Both the position numbers and the translations under genes were made by a program. DNA of 64,000 bases from positions 67,001-131,000 of the forward strand of contig NC_090163.1 of NCBI RefSeq assembly GCF_017916325.1. Direction: 5' to 3'. The notes under the pieces were generated by a model. The model was not told the DNA's origin and ran no database searches. It saw only the letters and a program-made list of their open reading frames with translations. This document shows positions 10,480 through 21,381 of the stretch, piece after piece. Within the stretch, counting starts at the first letter, position 1. Every line of letters begins with the position of its first letter. The stretch is from Leishmania martiniquensis (Eukaryota; Euglenozoa; Kinetoplastea; Trypanosomatida; Trypanosomatidae).

Positions 10480-11412
10480 TGCGGAAAAGGGGACCGGCAA
10501 GAGTTCATGGCGCATCTGCTGTGGTGCCAAGCTAGGAGATGAGTGCGCGGTAGGGGGGGTGGAGGATGGCGCGAAAAGCAATGTGCAAATACTCTAGGAA
10601 GGGTGCGCAGCCGTAAGGGGAGAGCTCCTTCTCCTCACCCTCGCTGAAGCTTTACCGACGCATCCGGAAGGGGACCTGGGTGGCTAGGGGCAGTGAAGCG
10701 GCGGCAGCCTACAGGCTCTCCCCCTTCCCCTCCTTATGCACACTTGCAACTCTCGTCGCAGCGCTCAGTGACTATCGCACAGCGATATGGGGCGCGCATA
10801 GACGCCTACGCTTTTTTTCTTCTCTCTCGGGGAGTAGAAGGAACCGTGAAGAATGAGGAGAGCTGCCGCATGGCGCACGGGCATATGCCTCTTTTCGTGA
10901 TGCACAAGGTGTGGGGCGCGGCTGTCACCCCCTCTCCCTCCCACCGCCCGCTCGCACGCCATCTCTCACTCTTTGCTCACCGGCGTCGGCCGCTTTCACC
11001 TCCATCGTTTTACGGTCTTTTTCTCCCTCACTTTATCACCACCGAAGGCTTCTTTTTCTCTTTTGCGTTGCGCGCTTTGACTTCACCAAGCACTCCGTCC
11101 ACCTCCGACGCCCTCCACCGATCCGCCTCGACATACCCTCGACTGAGATCACCACAAAGTGCACGTCGGCGTCTTCGTTGTGGCTGCCCGCTATTTCTGG
11201 CTTTTCACCCATCTTCTCTTTCACATTGGCCGCGGTCTCCCGCTCCCTTTCTGCCGGTGCCGTTTCGCGCGAACGCACCCGCACTTCTCCTCCACCAACG
11301 TTTTTCCCCCCTCCCCTCACAAGCGCGGCTTCTTTTATTTCGGTCGAACCCTCCTCTCGCGTGAGCTTCAGTATTGACGTACCCTCTCTGCCTCTCCTTT
11401 ACGCTCGCGGAT
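10480..11412. other. intergenic, pyrimidine-rich
   Basis: The right part (about 10,911-11,405) is almost continuously C/T-rich on the + strand and ends in candidate AG 11370-11371, so it is the trans-splicing region of the next gene. I see no gene in the rest. Confidence 0.6.
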
Positions 11413-12417
11413 ATGAACTCCCCGCCCCACTGCCGCTCGTTGTCGAGCTCCGGCTCGTGGTCGGCAGTCACTGGAGGGGGCCCGGTCACAGTCACGGGGG
11501 CCGACTCTCTCGCCCCCGCACGCGGCGAGACCGCGGACGGATACACGAATTACCCGATGCTGCAGGTGCTCGACCGCAGCGAGAACTCCTTCACTGAGGA
11601 AGTGGCGAAAACCGGGCTGCATGGTGATATGAACGGGGTTGGTTGTCTTGAAAAGGACGATACGGGTGAACGGCTTTCGCAAAGCTCTGCAGATTCGTGG
11701 GTCGAGGTCACCCCGGCCGAGCTGGGGGTTACTGTAGAAGCGCAGCGTACACCTGTTGACGTGGCTGCAGGCCCGCGTGTGGCCGATGCGGCGCAGTCAC
11801 TCGCACCACTCCCCAGTGTGCTGGAGGACGCGGAGGCGGTCTCGCCGTCTCTGCTCGCCCCTAATACGCCCTCGTACAACGATCTGAAGAGGAACAAGGA
11901 TGCGAATGTGTCGCCGCTCACTCAGCTGATGATGGGTGATGCAGTTACCGCGTTCTTTGGCGAGGTCGAAGCAGCCGCTGAGGGGACCAATGCAGAGCAG
12001 CTTTCGTCTTCCTCTCCCGACGCTCTCGACCTCGACGACGTCGTCGCCTCGGCGGACTGTGATGAAGCGGAAAGTAAGCTCACGGTGAACGTTGACCCTG
12101 AGGATGTGACGTGCGTCTCCAGCTTGGGGATCGCTGCGAGCCCTGCGACGATGATCGGCGTCACTGAGACGCTGCGACGCCGAGTCGTTCAGGAGGACCT
12201 CCTGCGAACGGAGCGAGGGCCGTCAGAGCTGTCACCGGAGGAGCGTGCCACCGTCTTGCAGGCTCTCTTTGGCGACTTGGGCAACGTACCAATATCCGCA
12301 GAGAAGTTTCGCGAGGTCATGGTGCCGTATCGACGCCAGTGCGAATGCCTCGGTGCTTCGTACGGCTTCCATCACCAGGGCTGTCGGTACTTCGCCGACT
12401 TTCCGGTCTCCCTGTAG
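11413..12417 (+). CDS. acidic protein of unknown function
   Basis: The product has 334 residues from ATG 11413, the first ATG in the frame. It is rich in Ser, Ala, Glu and Asp and probably largely disordered in the first 250 residues. The C-terminal 80 residues look folded: a helix-rich stretch (LSPEERATVLQALFGDLG) is followed by a small Cys/His cluster with Cys310, Cys312, His320, His321 and Cys324, which might bind a metal. I do not recognise the family. It lies between the DHHC enzyme and a 43-residue ORF in the same array. Confidence 0.75.
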   Translation: MNSPPHCRSLSSSGSWSAVTGGGPVTVTGADSLAPARGETADGYTNYPMLQVLDRSENSFTEEVAKTGLHGDMNGVGCLEKDDTGERLSQSSADSWVEVTPAELGVTVEAQRTPVDVAAGPRVADAAQSLAPLPSVLEDAEAVSPSLLAPNTPSYNDLKRNKDANVSPLTQLMMGDAVTAFFGEVEAAAEGTNAEQLSSSSPDALDLDDVVASADCDEAESKLTVNVDPEDVTCVSSLGIAASPATMIGVTETLRRRVVQEDLLRTERGPSELSPEERATVLQALFGDLGNVPISAEKFREVMVPYRRQCECLGASYGFHHQGCRYFADFPVSL

Positions 12418-13608
12418 GCAACATCGCTGAGCTGAGAGGGGGGCACGCGCCTTTTCCTGTGAGTAGATCAGAGCCGCACGTTCCCGTGGTCGGCGCACTC
12501 AACTTTATCATCATCGCTTCTGAGACCCTCCCCCTCCCCCCCTCCACTACCCGCCTCGCTGCATTCACTGTGCTTCGGCTATGCACACCGTAGAGGGGCA
12601 GTGCACGCACCCCCACATGAGCGGCGCGCGTACACATCTGTGCGTATGACTGCCTCAGTGACGGGCTGCACCCCGCTCTATCTCAATATGCTTCTCTTTT
12701 GTTCCTCTGTCGTCAGTCCCATCGTCTCGTGCACTTTTGATTGCCGTGCTTGCACGTCGCTTGCATCGGCGGTGGTAGCGCGACGATCGGCGTTGTGTAA
12801 GGGTGTGTACTTGATGACACTTGTTCTGCTCACGCGCGTTTTACTGCCTCCTCCTCGAGCCCCCTTCGCTAACGCGTCATTAGCGCCGCTCTCGTGGGTA
12901 GCATCAGCGACAACGTGAAACGCCGCTACCTGGCAGACACTCTTCTTCTGTGCTTGCCTGCATCTTCTTCCTCCATACCTGGCGTCTCTCTGTTCGCGTG
13001 CGTGGCCATCCGCGTTATGCCGACCCCCTTTTGTCTCTGCTCTTGTCCTCTCCGAGCTTCATGCTCGCTACTTGCGAAGAAGCTGACGCGATACGCGCAG
13101 CACAATGACTGCTCGACTGCATAAGTACCCTTCTATGCACATCCTTATCGGGAATATGCGAAGAGCAGCAGAGCGGGAGGCAATACGGCGGAGGACGCCG
13201 ATGACAGACTTTTCTTCCCTCTCCCCGTTTTCTCCCTGTCACTCTTAGTGTGGGCTTCTTGTGCTTCTCAACATACAAGGATGCGGTCGTGGGCCGTTAG
13301 CGAGTACCCGCAGTGCGTATTGGTGAGCCGTCGATGAAGAAGGGGGGACGAGGGACGGAAGGCAATGCCCTTTTCCATTACCCCGCTGTACGTTTTTGGA
13401 ATGTCGGTGGCACGCTTACGGCTCAAAGTGAGGGGAAGTAAACTTCCTGTGACGCGAGCAGGCAGACACACCCACAAACGCACAAGCACGTCATTACCGG
13501 TCGCTCCCGCTCATCTTCTTTTGACTTCTGTGCCTTCCACGCCCCTCCGCCCTCCCCACACACACCCACTCACACACAAAAAACTGTCGCTTAATTCCAC
13601 AGCGGACG
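12418..13608. other. intergenic ahead of the 43-residue ORF
   Basis: No long gene is supported. The last 110 bases form a strong C/T- and CA-rich tract ending in an AG that suits trans-splicing of the short ORF at 13609. Confidence 0.55.
13510..13602 (+). promoter_or_regulatory. polypyrimidine tract and spliced-leader acceptor of the small ORF
   Basis: The tract is C/T-rich (13510-13556), then CA-rich, and ends in attccacag with AG at 13601-13602. The next ATG is 6 bases downstream and opens the 43-residue ORF. This is the normal trypanosomatid gene entry arrangement. Confidence 0.55.
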
Positions 13609-13740
13609 ATGAAGGCCGTCGGCGGCTTGCGCCTGGTCCCATGGAAGCCCGGTGCGGCTCTCATCTACTTCAAAATTACCCTTTCGTCGTACGCTGTGCA
13701 ACCATATAGCGTGTCACCCTTTGTGATGACTAAGGAGTAA
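13609..13740 (+). CDS. candidate 43-residue protein
   Basis: A short open frame starts at ATG 13609, directly behind a polypyrimidine tract and AG, and ends with TAA at 13740. The product begins MKAVGGLRLVPWKPG and ends SPFVMTKE. It has a basic start and a hydrophobic middle (residues 15-40) that could be a single membrane segment. Third codon positions are about 70 percent G or C, like coding DNA here. It fills an otherwise empty 2.7 kb slot between the acidic protein and glycerol-3-phosphate dehydrogenase, with its own 3' flank and a separate splice region for the next gene. Such tiny proteins are often subunits of mitochondrial complexes, but no family is recognised. It is short enough to be missed by standard gene calling. 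Confidence 0.5.
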   Translation: MKAVGGLRLVPWKPGAALIYFKITLSSYAVQPYSVSPFVMTKE

Positions 13741-15145
13741 CACACGCGCCGACACGTACGCAGAAGACGCAAAGAAAAGGCATTTACTTCGCACAGGGAT
13801 AGCGATGATGTGGAGGACATCTCGCCTCTTTTCCCGGCCAGACTCACCAGCCGTGTGGCACTGCTGAAACGGTGGCCCTAGCGCCTTGATGGAAGTCGCC
13901 ATTCGCCGTAGGTGCTCATGTCAGGTCGAGTGGGTACCTCTGGGCAACCTTTGGAGCCCTTCTTCGTTTTCTCTATGCTAGCGCAGAACCATGTACTGCG
14001 CCTCTTCAACGGTCACTGCGTGCAGACGTGTTGTCTTTCCCGAGGTAAGACGTAAGCGACGCTTTACTGGTCCATACTGCCGCTGCACGTCCTGTGTCCC
14101 CTCCTCACCTGCGCCGATGCCTTGTCGCGGCACCATCTTGTCTTCTCATCGAATCACACTGCGCACACCCGTCTCATCGCGCATGCACCCTTACACACGC
14201 CCACGCGTTTTGCATCCCTCGCACTCACCCACACAAGTGCGGCATTCGTTGCCCCTCCAGCCTAAACTTCCCCTTTACAGTTCCCATCTTGTTCATCTTT
14301 CTGACCCCTTCTCGGTGTCTCTTTCGCCTCCCTTCTTGTCTCTCTGCCTGTTCCATCGTTTACTGCCTCGGAGTCGTGCTTCCCCTTCTTCCCCCTCTCT
14401 CTTACATGCCACGTGGTGGCTGTGGTGGTACTTGCTCTGTTCCTCCTCCTCCTGCCCCTCTCCCCACACCGACTCGCACTCTGAGCATCCCATTGCAAAG
14501 GCAATTCATTCACCTCTCTCTCTCATCTTCTTTCATCTGTATAACACACACACACACATTTACACAGACAGGTATAACACCACCCCTCTCCCGCTCCCTT
14601 AGTATACGCACAGACGTCTCTCCTTACTTAAATCCTCTCGCTCCTCTCCTTCACTTCGGTGTGGTGACGGTGCGCCGTTTGCACTCGCTGCATCTTCGCC
14701 TCTGTATTTTTGCACTGCACCAACAGATTCTCTTCGCCACACACACACACATACCCACATACACGCTGCTGTACAATCGCCATTGCAGCAGAACACTTAC
14801 CTCACCACCATCGCTGCTGCGCTGCGCCTCAACACGTCGTGCCCCTCCACTTTTCCCTTTAAGGCGACAAGGCTAAAAAGGGCTTCTTTTCCTCGGCACT
14901 CCGACGCCCTCTCTCTCTCCCTCTCCCCCTCCCCTCCCCTTTTTCCTGTCACACCACTGCCAGTGACAAGGGCGCCGACGCACCGGAAGAAGTGTACGGC
15001 TCCTCTGCCCATTCTCGACGACCTCTCGATCGTCACGAGCGTATTCCCTCTGCTCTCGTGTGTGTGTCGAAGGGCACAGCCTCCCTTTCTGACAACTCAA
15101 TCACACACACACACACAGTCACACGAGTAGCAAGGGGGCGCGGCA
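13741..15145. other. intergenic with long C/T-rich 5' flank of the next gene
   Basis: From about 14,090 to 15,100 the + strand is heavily C/T-rich with CA microsatellites (14,549-14,562 and 15,102-15,117). Long open frames here are repetitive Ser/Pro/Leu/His translations of that composition and are not genes. The AG following the CA run at 15,117-15,118 is a candidate acceptor for the gene at 15146. Confidence 0.6.
15102..15117 (+). repeat. (CA)8 microsatellite
   Basis: A perfect CA run sits 28 bp before the start of glycerol-3-phosphate dehydrogenase and directly next to a candidate splice AG. Confidence 0.9.
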
Positions 15146-16972
15146 ATGGCAGCCACCGCTGCGAAATACATCCTCGGCGCCGGCGTGGCCGCATTTGGCG
15201 GAGTAGTGGGCTTCAGCTACACGAACCCCGCCTGGACGCAGCGGCGGTTCGACGCGAGCAAATGTCCGCCGCTGAAATATGAGACTGTGCCCACACGCGA
15301 GATGTGTGTTCAGGCGCTGGGAAAGCACAGCTCGGCGACGAACCCGCTTGATGTACTGATCATTGGCGGCGGATGCGTCGGCGCTGGGTCGGCGCTGGAT
15401 GCTGTCACGCGCGGCTTGTCGGTCGGCATGGTGGACATGGGCGACTACGCCGGTGAGACGAGCAGCCGCAGTACGAAACTCATCCATGGCGGCATCCGCT
15501 ACCTGCAGAAGGCCGTCTTCCAGGTCGACCCGATGCAGCTAAAGCTTGTGGCGGAGGCGCTGCGTGAGCGCACCATCATGATCCACCAGGCTCCGCATTT
15601 GTGCCACAGCTTGCCCACGCTGGTACCGTGCTATCACGCTATTGATATTGGAATGTACTGGTGCGGGACGAAGATGTACGACCTCTTGGCCGCTCTCTAC
15701 GGCGGCACCCTGGAGTACTCTGGCTTCCTCTTTCCCTACGACGCGATGAAGGCTTACCCGAAGCTAAGGAAGACGGATCAGGATAACAATGCCCTCCTGG
15801 GCGCTGTCCGCTACTATGATGGGCAGATGAATGACGCACGACTCTGCTACTCAGTCGCCATGACGGCAGCTTGCTACGGCGCTGCCACGGTGAACTACGC
15901 GAAGGTCAAGCAGATGGAGGTAGTAAAGGACGACAAGGGCGATGAGCTGGTGCGTACCATCGTCGAAGACACCATCACGAAAAAGACGATGGAGTTGTAC
16001 AGCAAGTCGATCATCAATGCCGGTGGCCCTTTTAGTGGCGAGATCGAGAAGCTTGCGAAGAGTGCTGACAGGCAGCTCGACATGTTCCCCGCATCCGGCA
16101 CGCACATCGTGATCGACCGCAAGTACTGCCCAAAAGAGCGTGAGGCAATGGTCGTGCCGTCGAACGACGGCCGCGTCGTCTTTGCCATTCCGTGGCTCGG
16201 TGGCTGCCTGCTCGGCACCACGGACCACAAGTGTGATGTGCAGTCGAACCCGAAGACGCCGCAGGCGGACGTGGACTTCCTCCTCGCCAATATCAAACCC
16301 TTTGTGGGCGAGGTCCCGCCGGAGGCGGTGCAGTCCGCTTGGACCGGTATTCGCCCGCTTGCGGTTCCAAAGGAACAGAAGCTGAAGAGCGGCGGCACGC
16401 AGAACATCGTGCGTGAGCACGTCATCGCGGTTGATTCACGATCGCACATGCTGAACATTACCGGCGGAAAGTGGACGACTTACCGCAAGATGGCAGAGGA
16501 GGCTGTGGACGAGCTTCAGAAGACCATCATGAAAGGCAGAGCCAACTTCAAGCCTTGCTGTACTATGGACTTGGTGCTTGTGGGCGCGCGGAATCTCAAC
16601 AAGGTTGCGTCGGCTGCCCCTTCGGGTATTCCGGAGGATGTGCACGAGCACTGGCGCTCGAACTATGGTGATCGCTACGAGGAGATCATGACCGTCGTCG
16701 CCAAGGACGCCAAGCTGATGAAGCGCCTGGCAAAGGACTCACCGGTTGTCGAGGCTGAGGTTGTCTACGCGGCTCAGAGAGAGCACTGCGAGCACGTTAT
16801 GGACTTCATCGCCCGCCGCACACGGATCGCCTTCGTGAACTCTGCGGAAGCGGAGCAGGTGGTGCCGCGTGTGACGGAACTTATGGGGCAAGTGAAAGGT
16901 TGGTCTGGCTCGCAGCGCAACGCTGAGAAGGCGGCTGCCTACTCCGCCCTTGCCTCTTTCAAGGGAACGTAA
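15146..16972 (+). CDS. FAD-dependent glycerol-3-phosphate dehydrogenase, mitochondrial
   Basis: The 608-residue flavoprotein oxidises glycerol 3-phosphate to dihydroxyacetone phosphate and passes electrons to ubiquinone in the inner mitochondrial membrane. In trypanosomatids it completes the shuttle that regenerates glycosomal NAD. A hydrophobic N-terminal segment (about 8-24) can serve as membrane anchor or targeting signal. The FAD-binding Rossmann motif is at 71-79 (IIGGGCVG), followed by the family motif SSRSTKLIHGGIRYL at 106-120. Later family motifs are NAGGPFSGEI, IPWLGGCLLGTTDH and NITGGKWTTYRKMAEE. The length is normal for the eukaryotic enzyme without calcium-binding EF-hands. The C-terminus (FKGT) is not a peroxisomal signal. 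A copy of the interspersed repeat lies about 240 bp behind the stop. Confidence 0.96.
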   Translation: MAATAAKYILGAGVAAFGGVVGFSYTNPAWTQRRFDASKCPPLKYETVPTREMCVQALGKHSSATNPLDVLIIGGGCVGAGSALDAVTRGLSVGMVDMGDYAGETSSRSTKLIHGGIRYLQKAVFQVDPMQLKLVAEALRERTIMIHQAPHLCHSLPTLVPCYHAIDIGMYWCGTKMYDLLAALYGGTLEYSGFLFPYDAMKAYPKLRKTDQDNNALLGAVRYYDGQMNDARLCYSVAMTAACYGAATVNYAKVKQMEVVKDDKGDELVRTIVEDTITKKTMELYSKSIINAGGPFSGEIEKLAKSADRQLDMFPASGTHIVIDRKYCPKEREAMVVPSNDGRVVFAIPWLGGCLLGTTDHKCDVQSNPKTPQADVDFLLANIKPFVGEVPPEAVQSAWTGIRPLAVPKEQKLKSGGTQNIVREHVIAVDSRSHMLNITGGKWTTYRKMAEEAVDELQKTIMKGRANFKPCCTMDLVLVGARNLNKVASAAPSGIPEDVHEHWRSNYGDRYEEIMTVVAKDAKLMKRLAKDSPVVEAEVVYAAQREHCEHVMDFIARRTRIAFVNSAEAEQVVPRVTELMGQVKGWSGSQRNAEKAAAYSALASFKGT

Positions 16973-17212
16973 GGTAATGCTAAGAAAATTTGTGTGCTCG
17001 CGCTGCATCCCCCCTTTCCCACGTGCGATGACGCCGTGCCGGATGCGAAGAGCGCGGGGAAGAGCGAGAGAGTCCTGCGAGCACGCACCAGACGCACATC
17101 TCGTCTTCCGTCCTGCCTTGATTCTACAGCCGCCGACCGACACTGGCGTAGCGTCTTCAGGTGTGCTCGCGGCTTCTCGGACTTGCCCATTCCGCCTATT
17201 CTTTATTAATTC

Positions 17213-17595
17213 GGAGGCGGAAGGGGAGACACATCCCTATCGCTGCATGGTGTCTCTCGGGGAGGGGGGAGTGGGCAAGGCTCCCCTTCCCCCTTTCTCC
17301 TTACTAGAGGCCGATCCACTTCTGGCGGTGGCAGGACCGAGCACGTATGACGCAGGGGCGCCGGTGCGATGTAGCGCTGCCGATGTCGGCGCGGCTGCGA
17401 GGCATCGCGTGAAGCGGTGCGTGTGTGCGTGGGTAGGTGGGTAGGTGGCGCTTGAGGCAGAGGCCGCGCACGGGCAGCGACGCCGGCGCACCCTCTGCCA
17501 CGCGCGTCTGCACGCCTCCTTTGGCACCCCACGCGGCGCTGGTGCCCGTGTGTTGTGCGAGACGGGCCGGGCCGCGAGGGGGGCGGCTGGCGGCA
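17213..17595 (+). repeat. interspersed repeat, copy A (long form, truncated ends)
   Basis: The segment matches copies at 48673 and 55121 (reverse) over the stretch from the tgcatggtgtctctcgg region through gtgttgtgcgagacgggcc. It keeps the 121 bp internal segment that copies B and D lack. Both ends are degenerate: the left part is shortened and the right end decays after about 17573. It lies in the proximal 3' flank of glycerol-3-phosphate dehydrogenase in sense orientation. Size and setting recall SIDER retroposons, but I could not verify the SIDER signature. Confidence 0.8.
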
Positions 17596-18543
17596 ATGAG
17601 CCTAAGTAATGCTCTTTGGCAGAGCTGTCACGTTAAAAAATTAAGATCGCAGGTATGTTCGGCCTCTTTTACCTTTCCTGGACCAGCAGGCGAGGATGCG
17701 CGCTCTCTCTCGGGAACAGGGCGCCAATCCGCTCCTCCTCTTTTTCACATGTATTTGTCTTGTCCCTCCCTTTCTCGTCATCCCGCACGGAAGGGGGAGG
17801 GGGGGACGTGGACGCGCTGATAGACATGCGTGAAGTGGTGGTGATTGAGAACGCCGCTCCTTTTTGTTTCTCAGCCGCTGCCCTGTGCTGGCGCTGTTGT
17901 GTGCCCTTAGCGGTCGGCCCTCTCTCTGAGTTTCGCCCTTTCTATTTTTTTTCTCTTACTTCGCATGGCGCCCCTAAGCGTCTTGACGGATGCCTATGCG
18001 CTTGGCGTCGGCATGGAGCTGTCCCTTTGCCAGCGTGCGTTCATTCGCCTCTGGGGATGCCTTTCATCGGGGTCGGCTGCCTGCTCTTCCTCGTCTTCGC
18101 TCGTTCATCTTGTTACCCGCTGATACTGTAGCCCGCGCCTGACTGTACCAGCGTCGAGCACCTCCTCGGCGGGAAAGGAGCACAGACCCCGCGGCCGGCG
18201 CCCTCGGCCACCACGGCTGAGTCCTTAGCGTCGGAGGGCATTTCTGGGCTGTCGCTGTGCTGGGGAGACGTGCAGCCATCACGGCGTTGGGACCGGCTCG
18301 CTTCTACTGGCGTCCACGACCCAAGCGATATAGCCAGCTCCGCTCTTCTTTTTTACGCTTGCTGCGCTCCGGCGGTGTTGGGCGTGATGCAGGACCGTAG
18401 CCGGCACTGTAGGTGCTCCAATAGCACGCGGTGGGGTGACGCCAAGCGATGCTGGTCAGCCCAGCTCCTTGGCGAATCTATGTGACGAATCTGTATGCTG
18501 CAAGCGATGCATTTCTGCTCACTGGCTGGCAAAACGCCCGGTC

Positions 18544-18920
18544 TCCGAGGGCCTTGGCGTGAGGCTAGCGAGCTTTGTCCCTGAGCTGATTCGGCCTGCA
18601 CAGAGACCACCCGCTGGTGCCCACATTATAGACGTCGCAGGCTGCGCGCTTTCGCAGGACCTGGTGGCGCGGCCCGCTTGGATGATGGCGCGCAGCCCGT
18701 CCGCGTCTGTCCGGCGCCGGTCGCGCTGCTGGTGTGCGAGCGAGGGGCGGCGAAGGGCACGCAGAGCCGGTTAGGCGGATGCCTCCCCTGTACATGGGCA
18801 GGGGCACCTCACCCATGGCTGCCCGCATTCTGTCGCATTCGTAGAGAGGCGGGTGAGGTGTCCTTGCGTACGTCCGCTCGCTCACGTGCTCGTGGCGGAA
18901 CGCTCCGGGGGAGGACGGAA
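18544..18920 (+). repeat. 377 bp TATE tail, copy 2
   Basis: Nearly identical to 2113-2489 with one visible substitution. No recombinase frame accompanies it, so it is a solo tail or a heavily truncated element. Flanks differ from copy 1 (left acgcccggtc, right ggcgccttgg), and I found no target-site duplication. Confidence 0.85.
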
Positions 18921-20194
18921 GGCGCCTTGGCAGCTTGTTCGTCGTGGGTAGCGCGTGAGGGCGTCAGCAGTGGTGCGAGCGCCGGTGAAGACAGAGGCCG
19001 CGGAAAGGAGGCGAGGGCGGCGGGTTCCTCTGTGACGCCTCTCTCTCGGCGTCTATTCCTCCCCCTAAAGTGCACACCTGTGGAGCCTCTATGCTTTTTT
19101 TTTTACTTCTCGGATGCTGTTATGCCGGGCCCACAGCACTGACTCCACGGAGGAGAATGCGTGCGCAGGTCTTAGGGGTGCTGTGGAGGATATGAAGGGG
19201 GCTTGTCGAGACGAAGGGTTGGCAGTTGATGGGGGAGAAGAGCGCGCTCTGGTGAGCTGAGAGCTGGAAGAACCTCACAGCGTGGTCTTGGGGCGTTGTG
19301 CAAGGACGAACTGTTTAGCGAGTGGGTGCCATGTGGCAGTTACCTACACTATTCACCGTCTCATCGAAAGGGGATTCTCGTCGTCTTGCTTTCTGCTTCT
19401 TTTTCGACTGCAGCAAAGGCGAGGTGGCGACGCGGAAGTAACGCCCGGCAGCTGCCGCGCTGATCTCATCTCTAATTTTGTTGCTGTGTGTCGGCGGTGC
19501 TCTTTCTGTGCCGGCCCACCTGCGCGGGAGTAGAGCGCATCGCGTCTGATCAAACAGCGAGAGCTCTTCTCCTGAGGGGGGCATGCAGCTCTCCTTCAAG
19601 TCCGTCGCTGGGAAAGGTTTGGTGATGCCCGCAGGCAGAACGCACGAGCTGTAACAACGCGTCAGTTCGCCGCACGGCACGGAGAACTTGCTGAAATTGA
19701 AACGCCATTGGCCCTCTTAGTTTTCTTTTCGACAAGTGAGTGCGAGCGTGGCGCTAGCTTGCACAATCGTCACACCGCTGTTAAGGGTCTCAGCAGTTTG
19801 TGTGCGCACGATTTGACCATCGTCCACCTTAAAGAAACAGAGCAGAGAGGTAAACGCAGAGGCCATTGGTCCCCGCAGAGGGCTTACGCATGCAGTTAGG
19901 GACTTCCCATCCGCTTTCGCGCACTCAGCGCAGCCCATCGGTACAGCCGTGCCTTTTCCAATTTCATCGTTCAACTCCCATCCGCCTTTGACAGCATGTG
20001 CGCTACCAGCACGAAGACAGAACGTTCTCTTCCCTTCGTTTCATTGTACATTGCCCAGTCGGGCTGCGTCTCTGTTTGTGTGTCTGTGTGGGAGGAGGCG
20101 GACGTCTGTCGAAAGAGAAACGGCAGCGCGGAGCAATCCGTTCTGGCGAAGCGTCTCGATCGACGACGAAGTCGGTTCTCGACGAAACACCGCG

Positions 20195-20213
20195 ACACAC
20201 ACACACACACACA
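20195..20213 (+). repeat. CA microsatellite
   Basis: An uninterrupted CA run of 19 bp lies upstream of the gene at 20488. Confidence 0.85.
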
Positions 20214-20487
20214 GACGCCGAATGTGATACACACGTGCGACGCGCCATCTTCATTTTCGTTGTGCACATATATGTCGAGTGACAACACTGCTGGGGCCCA
20301 CTGCATATCATTCGCGGCGCTACCAACCGGGGGTACTGTGAGCGACTGGTTGGCGTGCGCCTCTGGCCCTTCCCCTCTTCTCCCGGTGCTGCATCCCTTT
20401 CTTGAGAAGGAAAGAGGAGTGAAAGCGGCGCGCGCTTGCGTGTCTTCCCGCGTAGCTCTGACTCGATAAAGGGGGAATCCGCCGAGA

Positions 20488-21381
20488 ATGGCAACAGCGG
20501 CGGAACTCGGCGCCGGGGGAGTAGACCCGGCCGGAAGGCCCATCTTCGTGGCGACGGAGCACACCCGCTATGCCCCTGGTACCGAGCGCGAGCTCTCCGA
20601 CCAGGAGCAGCTAGCGTGGAAGTCATTTCAGCTTTGGCGCACGTCGCTTTCGATTGAGCGTCGTGACGCCGTGTACCGAACGATCACGAACGCGGACTAC
20701 ACCAACTTCAACCTCACACGCCACATCATGGGCACGCCATATCCGGTGATCGACAGTACTCCTTCAATCATCAGCACCGTCGCCGGTGTTCGCCTGTACG
20801 AGCACGGCATCGCTGTGATTGCCGGGCTCAGCTACAGCATGTGGGTGCGGTCCAAGGCGTCGCTGCGCCACACCCGCTTGCACCCGGCCACCCGCTTCTT
20901 TGTTTCCATCGGCACATTCGTTTTCGCTGACATGTGCTTCTGGTACCGCAGCATGTTCCGCCTCTCCGGCTTCCTGCCGAACGACTACGAGTGCCGCAAG
21001 TTCGGCGTGATGGAGTCGAAGGAGCGACTGGAGCGAAAGAAGGAGTTGTGGGCCAAGTACACGGCGTATAAGCGGGAGTGGTGCCGCCGCTTCGACTACC
21101 ACGTCTACGGCATCCGCCCCGGGGAGAGGTTCAGCCTCTTCTCCGCCTGCTGGCTCCCGCCGTGGTCCACGCCGTACGGCACCGTCACCGATTACCCACT
21201 GCGCAGAAATCCGTACTTCCTTAGCGCCACCCCGCTGCGGGAAATGTACGGGGAGTACGCCTTTTCAATGGAGCTGCCCAAATCGGAGTACTCGCCGCTG
21301 TCACAGGCGAGACCGGAGGTTCGCTACACGTTCCGCGGCCCGCTTGTCGCTTCGGAGAGCAACAAGTCCTCCGCTGCGTGA
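20488..21381 (+). CDS. conserved orphan, probable membrane protein
   Basis: The 297-residue product is well composed (many Tyr, Arg, Trp; high-GC third positions) but belongs to no family I recognise. Two moderately hydrophobic segments lie near residues 93-112 (TVAGVRLYEHGIAVIAGLSY) and 131-150 (TRFFVSIGTFVFADMCFWYR). They are followed by a charged coiled stretch (about 175-205) and a Pro/Tyr-rich C-terminal third. This pattern, with aromatic-rich segments and no signal peptide, resembles accessory subunits of mitochondrial respiratory or ATP synthase complexes in trypanosomatids, but that is inference only. Confidence 0.8.
   Translation: MATAAELGAGGVDPAGRPIFVATEHTRYAPGTERELSDQEQLAWKSFQLWRTSLSIERRDAVYRTITNADYTNFNLTRHIMGTPYPVIDSTPSIISTVAGVRLYEHGIAVIAGLSYSMWVRSKASLRHTRLHPATRFFVSIGTFVFADMCFWYRSMFRLSGFLPNDYECRKFGVMESKERLERKKELWAKYTAYKREWCRRFDYHVYGIRPGERFSLFSACWLPPWSTPYGTVTDYPLRRNPYFLSATPLREMYGEYAFSMELPKSEYSPLSQARPEVRYTFRGPLVASESNKSSAA

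Larger units (their letters stand above)
16973..20487. other. 3.5 kb gap carrying two repeats
   Basis: This gap contains interspersed repeat copy A (17213-17595) and TATE tail copy 2 (18544-18920). The rest has C/T tracts (17,655-17,790; 17,927-17,962) and a CA run (20,195-20,213). Open frames across it lack motifs. The sequence at 18140-18543, GC-rich and next to the TATE tail, may also be element-derived, but I found no matching copy in the window. Confidence 0.55.

Noticed and set aside
14094..14876. 260-codon + frame before glycerol-3-phosphate dehydrogenase
   Set aside because: Continuous C/T and CA repeat translation (Pro, Leu, Ser, His, Thr), typical of a long splice-region leader.
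17965..18123. 52-codon frame behind a C/T tract
   Set aside because: No AG separates tract and ATG, the tail is Ser-rich low complexity, and there is no motif.
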